Shown piece by piece: positions 44,471-55,189 of a stretch of 64,000 nucleotides of DNA. Source of the stretch: Acanthosepion pharaonis (Eukaryota > Mollusca > Cephalopoda > Sepiida > Sepiidae). The number at the start of each line of letters is the position of its first letter. Positions within the stretch are counted from its first letter, which is position 1. The stretch lies in the NCBI GenBank assembly GCA_903632075.3, contig CAHIKZ030004724.1:4067501-4131500 (forward strand), written 5' to 3'. The position numbers and the translations under genes were made by a program. The notes under the pieces are model-generated. The model searched no databases and was not told where the DNA came from. It saw only the letters and a list, made by a program, of their open reading frames with translations.

Positions 44471-44876
44471 ATCGACATTGATAGCAGGGTGCTAAACTTG
44501 TATTGTTTCCACCAAGTCTCAGGTAATAGAGTTAAAGAATTGGCCTTTGAAATTGGTTCTATAGTAATTGAAATTCAATCTCTGGAGCGGGTAGTACTAT
44601 AGTGAGTCCTGATTATAAAAATATGGAAATAATATATATAAATAAATAAAAAGAATTAAAATTAAAATAAGGTATTTGCGCTTTCCTTTAAAACCCTTAT
44701 ATCTTTCTTTCTTTCTCTCTAAATTTCTCCCTATATATTTCACTCTCAAAGAATGAGAAAGCAACTCTCAAATAAAAAAGAGGGAAAAAAATGAGCCCCG
44801 CTGCAAAACGGCGTAAGTTTGCTGGACCAAATTCTAGCCATTTGGGACTAAAAACTACCAAGAATTAAGAGTGGCT
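44471..44876. other. no recognised feature
   Basis: AT-rich; nothing recognised. Confidence 0.35.
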
Positions 44877-44914
<38 letters not shown>

Positions 44915-44964
44915 AAATATACTCTTAAGGTGTGCTATATTTATGGGATAAAGTGCTCAATATC

Positions 44965-45018
<54 letters not shown>
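44877..45018 (-). repeat. (AT)n arrays flanking an inverted S-A SINE tail
   Basis: AT arrays lie at 44,880-44,911 and 44,967-45,018. Between them GTGCTATATTTATGGGATAA is the reverse complement of the SINE tail at 45,548-45,570 (TTATCCCATAAATATAGCAC). It is a truncated opposite-strand copy of the same SINE. Confidence 0.75.
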
Positions 45019-45023
<5 letters not shown>

Positions 45024-45589
45024 CATGGCCGAGTGTTAGAATGTTCGCTTTCTGAACATGAGAACCGCGGTTGATTCAGGAAGGAGACTTCCTGATGGTA
45101 TCGGTCGGAAGTGTGTGGGGGCGGTCCCAACGTGCGGCACCTTTGGGAAGGACGTGAAAGTGCCACGGGTTGACGAAAAACTTGAGCTGGACTAGCACAT
45201 CGTAACCGAGGGCTTGAGTATGCTGGCCTTGTTCAGATTGTTGATCTCGCTAGATAACACGCTCTCTCCCGGAAACTGTAACTAAGCATAGTTGCAGTAT
45301 AAACCACAGGTGGGCTCTGTGGGTGTTCAACAAACACGAATGTGCCCGAGCGAGCGTCCTAATAGACGGGTATCCTCGAATACGAGTGGCCAACTATTAT
45401 ATATATATATATATATATATAAGTGAACATTGAAGTCAATACTGATGATTGCGCCTAGCATGAAACAGCCTGTCGCCTCTGAGTGTTGGCTTCAATGTTC
45501 ACTTTTATATTTATAATTACATACGCTCGATCTCAGATACTGGCCACTTTATCCCATAAATATAGCACACATTAAAACTATATTTCTTC

Positions 45590-45592
<3 letters not shown>
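45019..45592 (+). mobile_element. SINE family S-A, long copy
   Basis: The head GTGCATGGCCGAGTGTTAGA...GAACCGCGGTTGATTC resembles a tRNA with A-box (TGGCCGAGTG) and B-box (GGTTGATTC) positions. A long body of mixed composition runs to about 45,395, then an (AT)n run, a 23-nt inverted-repeat module (45,420-45,507) and the tail CTTTATCCCATAAATATAGC, ending in AT repeats. The tail is shared with 25,385-25,690. Pol III transcription is inferred. Confidence 0.65.
45420..45507. repeat. stem-loop module in the SINE tail
   Basis: AAGTGAACATTGAAG at the left is exactly inverted as CTTCAATGTTCACTT at the right, with partial pairing extending to about 23 nt. The loop carries CATGAAACAGCCTGTCGCC. The inverted copy at 61,742 keeps one arm and the loop. 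Confidence 0.85.
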
Positions 45593-45649
<57 letters not shown>

Positions 45650-45666
45650 GTGTGTGTGTGTGTGTA
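45593..45666. repeat. (TG)n microsatellite
   Basis: TG array preceded by a few TA units. Confidence 0.97.
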
Positions 45667-46515
45667 AAATGAAAAAGAAAGAAACAATGGAAATTAAAAT
45701 AATTTTGGCCAATCAAAAAATTACCACAAAGAAACTTTTGATGTTAGCCGAAACCAAGGTCCGCAGCAATAGTCTAAGAGTCTTGCCAAAAGTATATGTG
45801 GCGAATAAAGAAAACAGCAACCAGCGAGTAAATTCAAGCTCTCCCAGCTGGTATTTCAACCTCGAGTCGTTCCTTCTTGATTTCTGTCTCAAAATCACAC
45901 TAACAGACTGTTCTTGCCGCCAACCGTGAACGTCACTCGAAGAACTCTCCCCACTGGGAAAAAGTAGTTGCTTTTATATTTGTCCATATACCCATAATCC
46001 CTTGCGTCTTCATGTGATCCCATAATTCATTGCGTCCCTGTCCTATAATGCATTGCATCTTTATTGCATAAAAAATGCAATGCACGTCCCCCCTCGTCTA
46101 TTTACGTTATCTGGCCGAGGATGGATTACGGCAGAGCTGTAAGTGTTTTTTTCTCCCTCATTTCAACTGCAGTAGCTTTACATGCTAAGCAAATACGGGC
46201 TCTTTTTTGGCGGGGACAAGGCAAGTCGCGACCAGTTGTGCTCGTCCCAAGTTCTGTCTCATGTCTACCACAGTATATAAACTGACAGATGATTATTTGG
46301 CGGAACGTAGTGGTCGTGCGAGCTGGTATATCTACACTTTTTTTTACTAATCCACGAATTTATAAACAGCTATGAGTTACCTCGCTTTTATTATTTTCAA
46401 TTATGTATACGGCCCGTTTTGAAAATGAATGTTATTAGGTAAATTTTCTATCTCATTTTCCATTGCATTTAAAGATTAAATTCTAAAGTTTCTTGTGATA
46501 TTTTGTTTAACAAAA
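45667..46515. other. unassigned stretch with short degenerate repeats
   Basis: Near 45,990-46,085, motifs of the form CCATAATNCNTTGCRTC occur four times, followed by a TTGCATAAAAAATGCAA palindrome. The 107-codon frame starting in the TG array is not credible. No gene recognised. Confidence 0.4.
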
Positions 46516-47910
46516 ATGGTTAACAAATGTATTGCATTTGGCTGTTTTAGTGGATATGTTACTAACAGTGAAAAAGTATCGAGATTTTCTTTTCCTCTTG
46601 GAAAATCCGACCTCGTAGAAAAATCGATAAAATTCGTTAATTGTATTGATTGATTTCCTTCGAAATGTTCAGTTCTCTTTTTGAAACATTTTGAAGAGAA
46701 AATTATTTTGAAAGGAAAATGAAACAAACTGAATTGGGATTTACACCCAATACCCATAATACATTCAGAAATACCTCCAATACATTCAGAAATACCTATA
46801 GTACATTCAGAAATACCTACAATACGTTCAGAAATACCTATAGTACATTCAGAAATACCTATAATACATTGAGAAATACCTACAATACATTCAGAAATAC
46901 CTATAGTACATTCAGAAATACCTACAATACATTCAGAAATACCTACAATACATTAAAAAAATAAGAAGACCGTCCCTTTTTCTGAATACAAGAGAATTCA
47001 GAAAGCCTCCAAAACAACGACTGAGCCAAACTGATGAATTACATTATTTCACTGACATTACATTATTTCAGCTGACACGATAAAGGATTTTACTCAATTG
47101 GAAGAAGTGTTGTCCTAACGGTTTTGAATTATAAAAGGAAGATTATATTTTAATTTATAGAATAGTCTTTGATACTAAAACACATTTTCCATCCATAAAA
47201 GAATGTATTCGCATTGACCAATCCCTATACAGTTGCCACAATGGTTTATACAAGGACATAATGCTAAATTCACAAGATTTAGCATATTATAAAATTTTCC
47301 AAACTACATACAAAATGTGGTGGAAGAACAACCATACTCAATTCTAAAAGAATTACAAAAACGACAACATTACCAACCAAGAGGCCGTACTTCATTTCCT
47401 ACAGAACTAATACGTTATGTCTTACTACTGTGCTATACGGCTCAACAAGACTACAAATTACTTCTGGAGAAATTTCCATTACCTTTTTTTCTTTATTAGA
47501 GAAAATTTTTAAAAAAATAATTAAACGTTTTCAATGTGAAATGTATTCCCTGGTCATGGTAGACAATGATAGGGATGATGCTACAGAGAAGCAGTACTTT
47601 GGTTTACTTTCTCGAGGAGGTCTTACGGTTCCATCTAGCCAAATGGCAGAGTTCGTTTGTGCTTGTTTTGCTATACTTGACTATGCAGATAAATTTATTG
47701 AAAAACATAATGAATCCACTACAAGATGGTTTGCTGAAAAAAATTTGGAAACTTATTCTCCACCTGGAAAAGAAATTCACTTTGCCGCCAAAATTGTTGC
47801 GAATATATTTTACATCAACAAAAGAAAATTTTCATCAGATGACGTTAGAAAAAATATTGTAGAATGTTTTGAAAGAAGGGCAAAGATGAAAAGAAAATTG
47901 ATTTATAGAG
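46516..47910 (+). pseudogene. P-element-like THAP transposase pseudogene
   Basis: The plus strand from ATG 46,516 reads MVNKCIAFGCFSGYVTNSEK, then FSFPLG and IKFVNCID: a THAP zinc finger with its first two Cys. After an in-frame TGA, CSVLFLKHFEEK carries the later Cys and His, then a second TGA and NKLNWDLHPIPIIHSE, the usual end of the THAP region. A 21-bp in-frame minisatellite follows. Further on come RKPPKQRLSQTDELHYFTDI, YSILKELQKRQHYQPRGRTS and IRYVLLLCYTAQQDYKLLLE in shifting frames, then from 47,545 the C-terminal domain QYFGLLSRGGLTVPSSQMAE...FSSDDVRKNIVECFERRAKM. The central catalytic region is deleted. The layout matches P-element/THAP9-type transposases. Inert. Confidence 0.82.
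46760..46957 (+). repeat. 21-bp minisatellite in the THAP pseudogene
   Basis: About nine to ten copies of ACATTCAGAAATACCTAYARY. In the THAP reading frame each unit encodes a seven-residue IHSEIPT-like repeat, continuing the PIPIIHSE sequence where the THAP domain ends. Confidence 0.95.
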
Positions 47911-48344
47911 AAACTGTTGGTAATTTGTTTTTACTTTTATTTGATTTTTCATTACTGCTTAATTCTTTAATAACTTTTTTTTGTTTGTTTACAATCTTTT
48001 ATGAATAATTTTCTGTTTAAAAAGAGAAAAAAAACAAACTGTGTATTTTTGGACGGTTTTAATATTTTTAGATAAAAAAGACATAAATTGACTATAAACT
48101 AAATAGGCCTGTTCGAAATTAGCCTGAAATGTGATATGTGGGGTCGTATATATTAGTGGGTCGTGCTACAATTCATCAGACACCAATATTTTAAAAAGAA
48201 TTTTGAGCTTTTTTGTATGTGCATAAACTTGCCTATTTTTTTTATAGATACAGTTGTTCACATACGACATCATCACAAAATAAGAGCGTAACATAAATTT
48301 AAAGTCAAAGTATCTAAACTTCAATAAAATATAATATGTGGTCG
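47911..48344. other. no recognised feature
   Basis: AT-rich; inverted termini for the P-like element were sought by eye and not found. Confidence 0.35.
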
Positions 48345-48690
48345 CATAATGTGAGAGCCATGAATGGGTTCTCCTGATTGTGGTGGAAAGTCCTGTTGCC
48401 AGATATAGGGTCTTCCATCAACCACCCTCTAGAAGCAGGGCCACATTACCTCCTGAAGGCATTGATGAAGGCTTCCGTGTTGAGTCTGAGGCCCTCACCA
48501 ACAAATTCGGGAGTTCTTTTCTTATCAGAACGATCAGAGTGAGTTTTGCCGTGCCTTCGTAATCACCATTAGATTCATCCAACTCTTTCCAAATCCTTTG
48601 CACTGTCCTCAGATTGACACCCAAACAATGTGAAATGTCCGTATTGGAGCTTCCGGCGCGAATGCAAGAAAAACGAGAACAATCGTAGAT
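48345..48690 (-). pseudogene. mariner transposase remnant, internally deleted
   Basis: Minus strand: the N-terminal HTH part FSCIRAGSSNTDISHCLGVN, LRTVQRIWKELDESNGDYEG at about 48,665-48,555 is followed closely by GLRLNTEAFINAF and a decayed CGPASRGWLMEDPI. The segment carrying the first catalytic Asp has been removed. A frameshift lies at the join. Related to 51,205-51,775. Confidence 0.75.
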
Positions 48691-48724
48691 TAAGTAAAGG
48701 TTTCCCTGCAGGAGACTCAAACTG

Positions 48725-48830
48725 ACAGATACCTGAAGAAGGCTGCAGGGTACAAAAGCTGAAACGTTGTAACAATAACTTCAAAGATGACGACAATAGG
48801 CAGAACTGTGAATAATGACAACTACTTATC
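48725..48830 (+). mobile_element. SINE 3' tail with CCTGAAGAAG motif (family S-D)
   Basis: GATACCTGAAGAAGGCTGCA, GCTGAAACGTTGTAACAATA and AAAGATGACGACAATAGG follow the same order as 21,940-22,020 and 52,585-52,680. Confidence 0.6.
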
Positions 48831-49160
48831 AAAGAACTACCGAAATTCTTATCAAGGTACCACCAAAATTCTTATCAAGGTGCAACCAAAATTCTTATCA
48901 AGGTACCACCGAAATTCTTATCAAGGTACCACCAAAATTCTTATCAAGGTACCACCGAAATTCTTATCAAGGTACCACCAAAATTCTTATAAATGTACTG
49001 CCAAAATTCTTATCAAGGTACCACCAAAATTCTTATCAAGGTGCCACCGAAATTCTTATCAAGGTACCACCAAAATTCTTATCAAGGTGCCACCAAAATT
49101 CTTATCAAGCTGTCGCCAAAATTCTTATTAAGATACCACGGAAATTCTTATCTATATTAG
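48826..49160. repeat. 23-bp minisatellite
   Basis: About 14 copies of TACCACCAAAATTCTTATCAAGG with few substitutions. Since 23 is not a multiple of three, each frame cycles through three peptides; the 114- and 131-codon frames are artefacts. The array starts just downstream of the S-D SINE tail. Confidence 0.95.
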
Positions 49161-50202
49161 CTACCACCAAAATAGATGTGTTTTGTGGGGGAGTGGGGGT
49201 ACCGAAATAAAAGGAAAAAAATCGTTAGCCGCTGTTTTAAAATTTTTGAAAAAGCAGGGAATTTATCCGATTCAAACGAATTTTTTAGCACTTATTCATC
49301 ATTGAATGAATTGTATAAAATTGAATACAGATTATTTTATTAGAAAACACTCTGCAAATATTTAAGGAGTCTTTCCCCACACACACATTCATAAACACGA
49401 TATCTTATATGTACTTTTAATTGGGGAGGGGGTAATTTTTTTTTTACAGTTATATAAAGAAAAATCCCTGGAGCTGTAATTCAGTAAAAACAAATATATT
49501 ACATACACATGGAAAAGTTTGAACATACGAAAAATTCGTCCAGAATCTTATCAAATCTTATAACATTTGGTGTTTCCATAATTTTATGAAATGTTATTTT
49601 CTTTCAGTTGATATATAAAAAAATACACTAAATATTTATTATTTTCGAAATTACTTTTAATTCTTCAGTGTGATTTTAAAATTAATCCCGTTGCTGTTCG
49701 AGATTTTTATTAAATAAAACCATGCTTGAAGAATCAAAAAATTCTAAATTTATTTTCGAATATGAATCTTTTTTAATTTTAAATGATTTTTTTTTTTCAT
49801 TTTGAAAACTTAGATTATTTTGTTATGGATGTTCAAAAAAGGAACTAATCCTGAATTACCGCCTTTGACTGCTTTCTCTTTTCGAAGATGATAATTCAAT
49901 AACTCATAGAATATTTTTTTAAAATAAAATTTACTGCAATTAGATATTTTATGACATCAGACAGGTAAAAATTATTAGGCACCTCCAAAAAGAAGCGATA
50001 CCTAAAATTTAAAATGAATTTTAAAAAGTGAAATGTCTTTCTTTAAGCATTTATTTTAGTTTTTATTTTAATTTTAATTTTAATTTAGAATCATTATGAT
50101 TGAAACTGATAAAATTATCCATTTTAACAAATCTATCAACACAACGTAACACAACATAATTCTCTTTTTTAAAAAAAAAATCGTTAAAAAAGAAAATATA
50201 CT
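49161..50202. other. AT-rich stretch sharing segments with 37.2-38.9 kb
   Basis: See 37,081-39,360. The AGGCACCTCC and GCGATACCTAAA motifs near 49,980 also resemble 670-705. No gene recognised. Confidence 0.4.
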
Positions 50203-50560
50203 TGTAGCGGCTGCTATGTTTTTCCACGCCCACATTTTATTCGTCTGCGATTGGCTAATAAATCAATACTACCTTTCTATAGAACAATTTAGCCATCGCA
50301 GTCGTTACTTTGAATTTTTCGATTTTGAACTTACTCGCTTGTTTCGTTAGTACGAATTTAGTGATTGGTTAATTTTTAACCAATCACATATTTTAATGCC
50401 AAATTAACTGTTCCCGCGCTTTCTCTGGGAGCCTATCTTTTTCTTTAAAAGAGGCGACTTTTTCACAAGTCACCAGAAAGGTCCAGTAAAATTCGCCTGT
50501 CTACACAAACTTACGACCTTCCTCACAACATTTCAAACGCACACACAGACACAGAATTTT
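50203..50560 (+). repeat. dispersed repeat family D1, partial copy
   Basis: TTGGCTAATAAATCAATACT and CAATTTAGCCATCGCAG correspond to 20,897-20,950. The start TGTAGCGGCTGCTATG at about 50,203 is LTR-like, but no matching CA end was delimited. Confidence 0.45.
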
Positions 50561-51204
50561 GTAATATAAACTTACATTTCTCTCTGTGACTTAGCCAAGT
50601 TCAATCAATCGGAACTCTTTTAATTTCTCTAGCACAACATAACATTTGATCAATTGTATTCTTGTGTTATCTATTCTAACAAACAGTTTCTTGTCCTAAT
50701 ATTGATTCCTGAACATTTTCTCTCAAGAAGACTTTTTTTGGACAATCAATTACAAATCAAAACTACAATTAAAGGGGAACAACTTCTTTCCCTTAATCTA
50801 TACATTGAAAACAATTTTATTACATGTTTTGTTCTTGTATGTTATTTCAATATATACTTGTTGGTTCCCATTTGGAGTTTTGTTGTTTGCTTGAATCCTG
50901 TACGTTTAAAGTACAGTAATATAAATAGTAGTGGTCCATCTACCCTCTGGTACCATTACATACTTTTGTGAAAATTTATTTGAGATAAATTAGATGATTT
51001 ATAGTTTAATTAAACTGAATTGAAACAAATATTACTTAATATCTGTCTCTATTTCTGAGATGAGGTATTGTAACTATTTACAGAGAGCGATGGATAAACT
51101 GTCGTGTAAATTACGCAAAAATTAAAATAACACTGACATCTGATTTTAACAGATATATTTACCAAAATTACACAAAAAATATCGGGAAATAGTAAAGGGT
51201 AAAT
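50561..51204. other. no recognised feature
   Basis: AT-rich; the 105-codon plus-strand frame at 50,654-50,971 has no recognisable domain. Confidence 0.35.
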
Positions 51205-51775
51205 TTATTCCATAAAATTGCCATTGGCTTCAACCACGGTCTCCAGACGACTTCGGCATCTCCTTCTACTCTTCTCGACGGTTTCCTTGTTTAAGTCATG
51301 TATGCTGCCATAATCCTTGCCTTCAGTCCGTCTGTGGAGTGAAAGGAGTTTTGTTGGATTCTTGCTCAACTACGCCCCAAACCTAATAATCAAGGGGGGT
51401 GCAGTCTGGGGAGTTAGATGGCCAGATGCAAGAGGTGATGGGGTCGCAGAAATTGTCTAACAGCCATGAATGGTTTCTCTTGCTTGTGTAGCATGGTGCA
51501 AAGTCCTGTTGCTAAACATAAGGTCTTCCAGCAGCCACCCTCTTGACCCAGGGCAGTACTACTTCCCCAAGGCATTTGAAAAGATGAATGGAGGTATAAT
51601 GTCGCCATCACTAGTGATCACTCCAAACATAATGATGTTGACTTTATATATCATCCAACTCTTTCGGAATCCTCTGCACTGTCCTCAAATTGACACCCAA
51701 ATACTCTTAAATGTCCCTATTGAAGCTTCCGGCGCCAATGCCAAGCATGCCGTTTCCAAATTTCTGGCAGAGTGA
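51205..51775 (-). pseudogene. mariner transposase remnant, second internal deletion
   Basis: Minus strand: an HTH part (LGVNLRTVQRI, near 51,690) is joined at about 51,640 to MFGVITSDGD, then a block resembling PFIFSNAL, HHATQARETIHGC and the C-terminal DLNKETVEKSRRRCRSRLET, VVEANGNF near 51,215-51,290. The order is that of a mariner transposase with its middle removed. The deletion joint differs from the copy at 48.3 kb. Stops and frameshifts are present. Confidence 0.75.
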
Positions 51776-51974
51776 ATTGCGTCATAATGATCCTTTTTTC
51801 TCAAAAACGGTACCCAGCTGACTCTACTATACTATGGAGTCGACAAAATCGAAAACAAACAACGCGCATGCGTGAATTTAAAAATATAAATGACGACAAT
51901 TTACCCATCTTACTCTGTACACTATTTGCATTGTTCAAACTGTTGTTCTCATCTTTATTGTCGGCGGATCTATG
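51776..51974. other. no recognised feature
   Basis: Nothing recognised. Confidence 0.3.
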
Positions 51975-52180
51975 CACCTACCTTCTTCAGGTGATATAAG
52001 TTGGAATTTTGAACCGGTCCCTTTTATCCATAGGGATAGATTATTCTAGTTCCACGCCTCATGTCTTTAGAAACTACACTCACCAAGTTTATTGTTCACC
52101 TCTACTGTGGCCAGGTATTGAACTCACAACTCTTTGGGTCAAGTCCCTTTTGGATTACATCAACCACCGCTTTTATTGGA
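51975..52180 (-). mobile_element. tRNA-headed SINE (family S-D), inverted
   Basis: Read on the minus strand: GAGTTGTGAGTTCAATACCT (B-box region), then CATGAGGCGTGGAACTAGAA, GGACCGGTTCAAAATTCC and TATATCACCTGAAGAAGGTA, where it ends. It joins the tRNA-like head to the CCTGAAGAAG tail, showing that the tail motif at 21.9, 48.7 and 52.6 kb belongs to a SINE. Confidence 0.65.
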
Positions 52181-52284
52181 TTTTATTGGGTTACTTCCTT
52201 TACCAACGCTGTGAAATTTTGTGATTTATAAACCTAATGTCTCAGTAATCATTTTTTTACCAGAGCTCATATTACAATTTTTGT
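52181..52284. other. no recognised feature
   Basis: Short unassigned interval. Confidence 0.3.
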
Positions 52285-52490
52285 TATTGTTGTTTTTCTC
52301 TAGCACTCCATATTACTGGTTCCCATATTGTATTTATTTCTTTTTGTGACCTAGTATTTGCGCTGATTCCTTAAGTTTTCGTATTTTCCAGTGATGTTCT
52401 CTGTCTGTTATTTCAACCTCATACCTTTTCCTTCCATATATGTCAGCCATATCTGATTTTTCTATTTCCCCTCGTGTTACGGTTTAGCTG
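52285..52490 (-). pseudogene. retrotransposon ORF C-terminal fragment
   Basis: The minus strand reads MADIYGRKRYEVEITDREHH, WKIRKLKESAQILGHKKK, then in a shifted frame INTIWEPVIWSAR. It shares LKESA and the I-x-EP(V/L)I ending with the fragment at 1,570-1,695. The position and style of motif suit the C-terminal end of a retroelement polyprotein; a Penelope-like origin is possible. It ends where an S-D SINE tail begins. Confidence 0.5.
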
Positions 52491-52499
52491 AAAAAATGA

Positions 52500-52680
52500 G
52501 ACATCCAGAAAAGGCATGGCACGGGGAACTAGAACAATATGCATCCGTGGACTAAATAAAGCGTTCGGTTCCAACGTATATCACCTGAAGAAGACTGAAG
52601 CGTAGAACGGCCAGAACGTTGTGAATATGATCATGAAGATGAGGACAACAGTCTGAACAATGTAAATAGTGTAAATACTT
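52500..52680 (+). mobile_element. SINE 3' part with CCTGAAGAAG motif (family S-D)
   Basis: GGCATGGCACGGGGAACTAG, AAATAAAGCGTTCGGTTCC, TATCACCTGAAGAAGACTGA, GGCCAGAACGTTGTGAATA and GATGAGGACAACAGTC. Inverted relative to the copy at 51,975-52,180; together they bracket the retroelement fragment. Confidence 0.65.
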
Positions 52681-53442
52681 ATTATTAGTTTAAAATGTCG
52701 CAGAAAAGTATTTTTAACGTGATGGTGAATGTTTTACGTGTTGAATGATGTATTGACAGACTGATGTTTGGAAAATTTAAGTAAGGAGGAGATTATCGAA
52801 ATAAAATTACATGACGAATACAACGTAAAAGCCTTTTTATATCGTTTTTTAACTACCCAGTAATCTTTTTAAAAAAATTAATATTTTAATTATAATAATA
52901 TTTTATTGAATTCCAGGTAATTTTAATTTTACTTGTTGATTAATTTTTAGAAAATTACCAATAAATTTTAGGATTTTTCTGATAATGTCTTGTATGGACG
53001 TCCATATTTGCAAAGGGTCAAAAGATATAATTTAGTAATCAAAAAATCCTTTGGTCTTTCCTTTTAATAATAACATAAAAATGTTGACGATAAAACTGTT
53101 AAGTTTGGGGCATATGTTCGTCATATATGCTCATTTTTAGTGAATCTTTGGAGGTACCTATATAAATATTTGAAGGTACCTATATAAATATTCTTACTTT
53201 TTCATAAAGTGAAATTTCACAAGTCAAATGTAATGTATTTTTCTGATAATCGATTTAAACATAGTTTATTATTTAAACATAATTTATCATTTTTTGTCCC
53301 AAGTTTATTGATAATACAAACAATATCAAAAATATAATTGCTCATTCATGTTATTTCATAATAATGGTTTGATTAGCGCAAGAAAAAAGTTAAACTTGCC
53401 TTTTGTCACAAAAAATAAATATAAATATCATTTATATAAAGG
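52681..53442. other. no recognised feature
   Basis: AT-rich; a short direct repeat GGTACCTATATAAATATT occurs twice near 53,155-53,190. Confidence 0.4.
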
Positions 53443-54346
53443 TAGACCTCACTCTACGTCGTTAATTGGTTCCAGAGGCCACGACTTAGGTCGAAAAATG
53501 ACTTAAGTAGAAATAAGTATACAATAAACCGCAAATAAGCACTTCCCATTGCATATTACAGTATTTATGATACATATGTACAGTATTCTTAATAAAATAA
53601 TTTATCAGAGATATAGCCTTACGCTTTGCATTAGCAATGAAAGAACGGTCTGGCAATTTTTTCCAATATAATCCAGTTTCATCAACGTTAAAAATTTGTT
53701 CAGGAAGAAACCCGTTTTCTTCGATGATGAATTACTTTTAGAAAAATCAGCTGCTGCTTATTAGTCAGCCGATGCATTTTCACCTTGCTTCTTGATAGAG
53801 TGATAACTTCTTCGTCCTTTAAATTTCATAAACCAGCATTGAATCGATTAAACTCTACATCTTTCTCATTTGGGTATTTTTTTTGTTGTTGTTGCTGTTA
53901 TTCACGTCCTCAAAGACAACCCTTTCGTTTGAATGATTTCTTGACTAATAGCAGCAAGCTGATGATTCAACTTATCAATGCACCTACCGTGGAAAACGCC
54001 AATATAGAGCTCTTAAAGACCGCTAAATAAGACAACACAGAGTCACAGATGTTTTTATATTTCGTTCTCTAGGATTTATGATGATTATATTAACATTTAA
54101 TGCAAATGTACGTATTTTAATATGATTGTAAATACTTTTATTATTATTTATTGTACAGAATCATGATTTTTTTGTGCTTTTAACGCTTTTCTACTGATAT
54201 TACGACATCAATATTTGTGGCGGACAAACGTAAAATCGAATAAAATGATTTAAACTTGATTTTTATTTTTCCATATATATTTTTGAAAAACAACGTATAA
54301 TCGAGAACGACTTAACTCGAAACGACGTAACCCGATGTGTACCTCT
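53443..54346 (-). mobile_element. Tigger/pogo-type element with transposase fragment
   Basis: The left end GACCTCACTCTACGTCG and the reversed right end AGGTACACATCGGGTTACGT, leading into CGTTTCGAG, are related to the ends at 43.3 kb. The minus strand at about 53,830-53,640 reads KFKGRRSYHSIKKQGENA and FLPEQIFNVDETGLYWKK, the first-Asp block of the DDE domain. The rest of the transposase is missing. It is the most complete of the three Tigger copies here. Confidence 0.78.
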
Positions 54347-54705
54347 GCACGAAAACATAACAAAACAAATACAAATAACTGCTACAATAACTTAATCTTT
54401 TATTGACATATTTTTGAAATTCGTAAGATAGCAATAACTTGATAGTAATAATTTTTAAGAAAATTAAACTTGATTCTCTCATGAAAAACATGTGCTTGTC
54501 CCTTGATGCACAAAATACTTAATTTGGGTCAAAATCTAGATAAACACGGACTTCATCTTCAAACTTTGATACTTAACAAGGATACGTTTTTGAAAGAGAT
54601 AAACTGCACTTGATGTGAAAATGTTACGAGTTCAACGAAAATATTATCGTAACTTGAACAGTAAACTCAATTTCTCATTCTCTCTTTCTTTTAGTCTCTC
54701 TCTAC
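54347..54705. other. no recognised feature
   Basis: AT-rich; nothing recognised. Confidence 0.35.
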
Positions 54706-54707
54706 CC

Positions 54708-54768
<61 letters not shown>
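54706..54768. repeat. (CT)n microsatellite
   Basis: CT array of roughly 30 units. Confidence 0.97.
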
Positions 54769-54772
<4 letters not shown>

Positions 54773-55189
54773 GTATCCCTCTATATCACTTTACTTCTGC
54801 ATCAAAATATTTAGGAGATAGGTTGTTCGTGTGTAATAAAATCACAAAGATGAAACTGAGAGCCGAAATATTTGAAAACCGCATTTGCAAAAATAACAAG
54901 TCTTTTATTCTTTTTTTTTTTTTTTTCCTTTTTTTAATCTTTAGTATTTCCTGCTGAAAGTCTCGAGGAGAACTACTTAAAAACTGAGATATGTAACCAC
55001 TTGGGACACTGACACTCTAGAAACAAATTATCTCCTTGGACCAGACGGATGTTTGACCTTTTAAAAATAGTGGAAAGAATTTATGACTTGCAACCAGATT
55101 AAGTAAGGATGGTTAACTACGCATTATTATTCAGATAAACAGGGTCCGTGGAAACAAACTATATTATCATTATGGCAACTGATTTCTGT
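54769..55189. other. no recognised feature
   Basis: Nothing recognised. Confidence 0.35.

Noticed and set aside
46719..46964. 81-codon NTFRNTY repeat protein
   Set aside because: Out of frame with the THAP domain; the transposase frame reads the same repeat as IHSEIPT.
48826..49160. Possible CRISPR-like regular repeats
   Set aside because: Units are 23 bp and directly contiguous with no spacers; an ordinary minisatellite in an animal-type genome.
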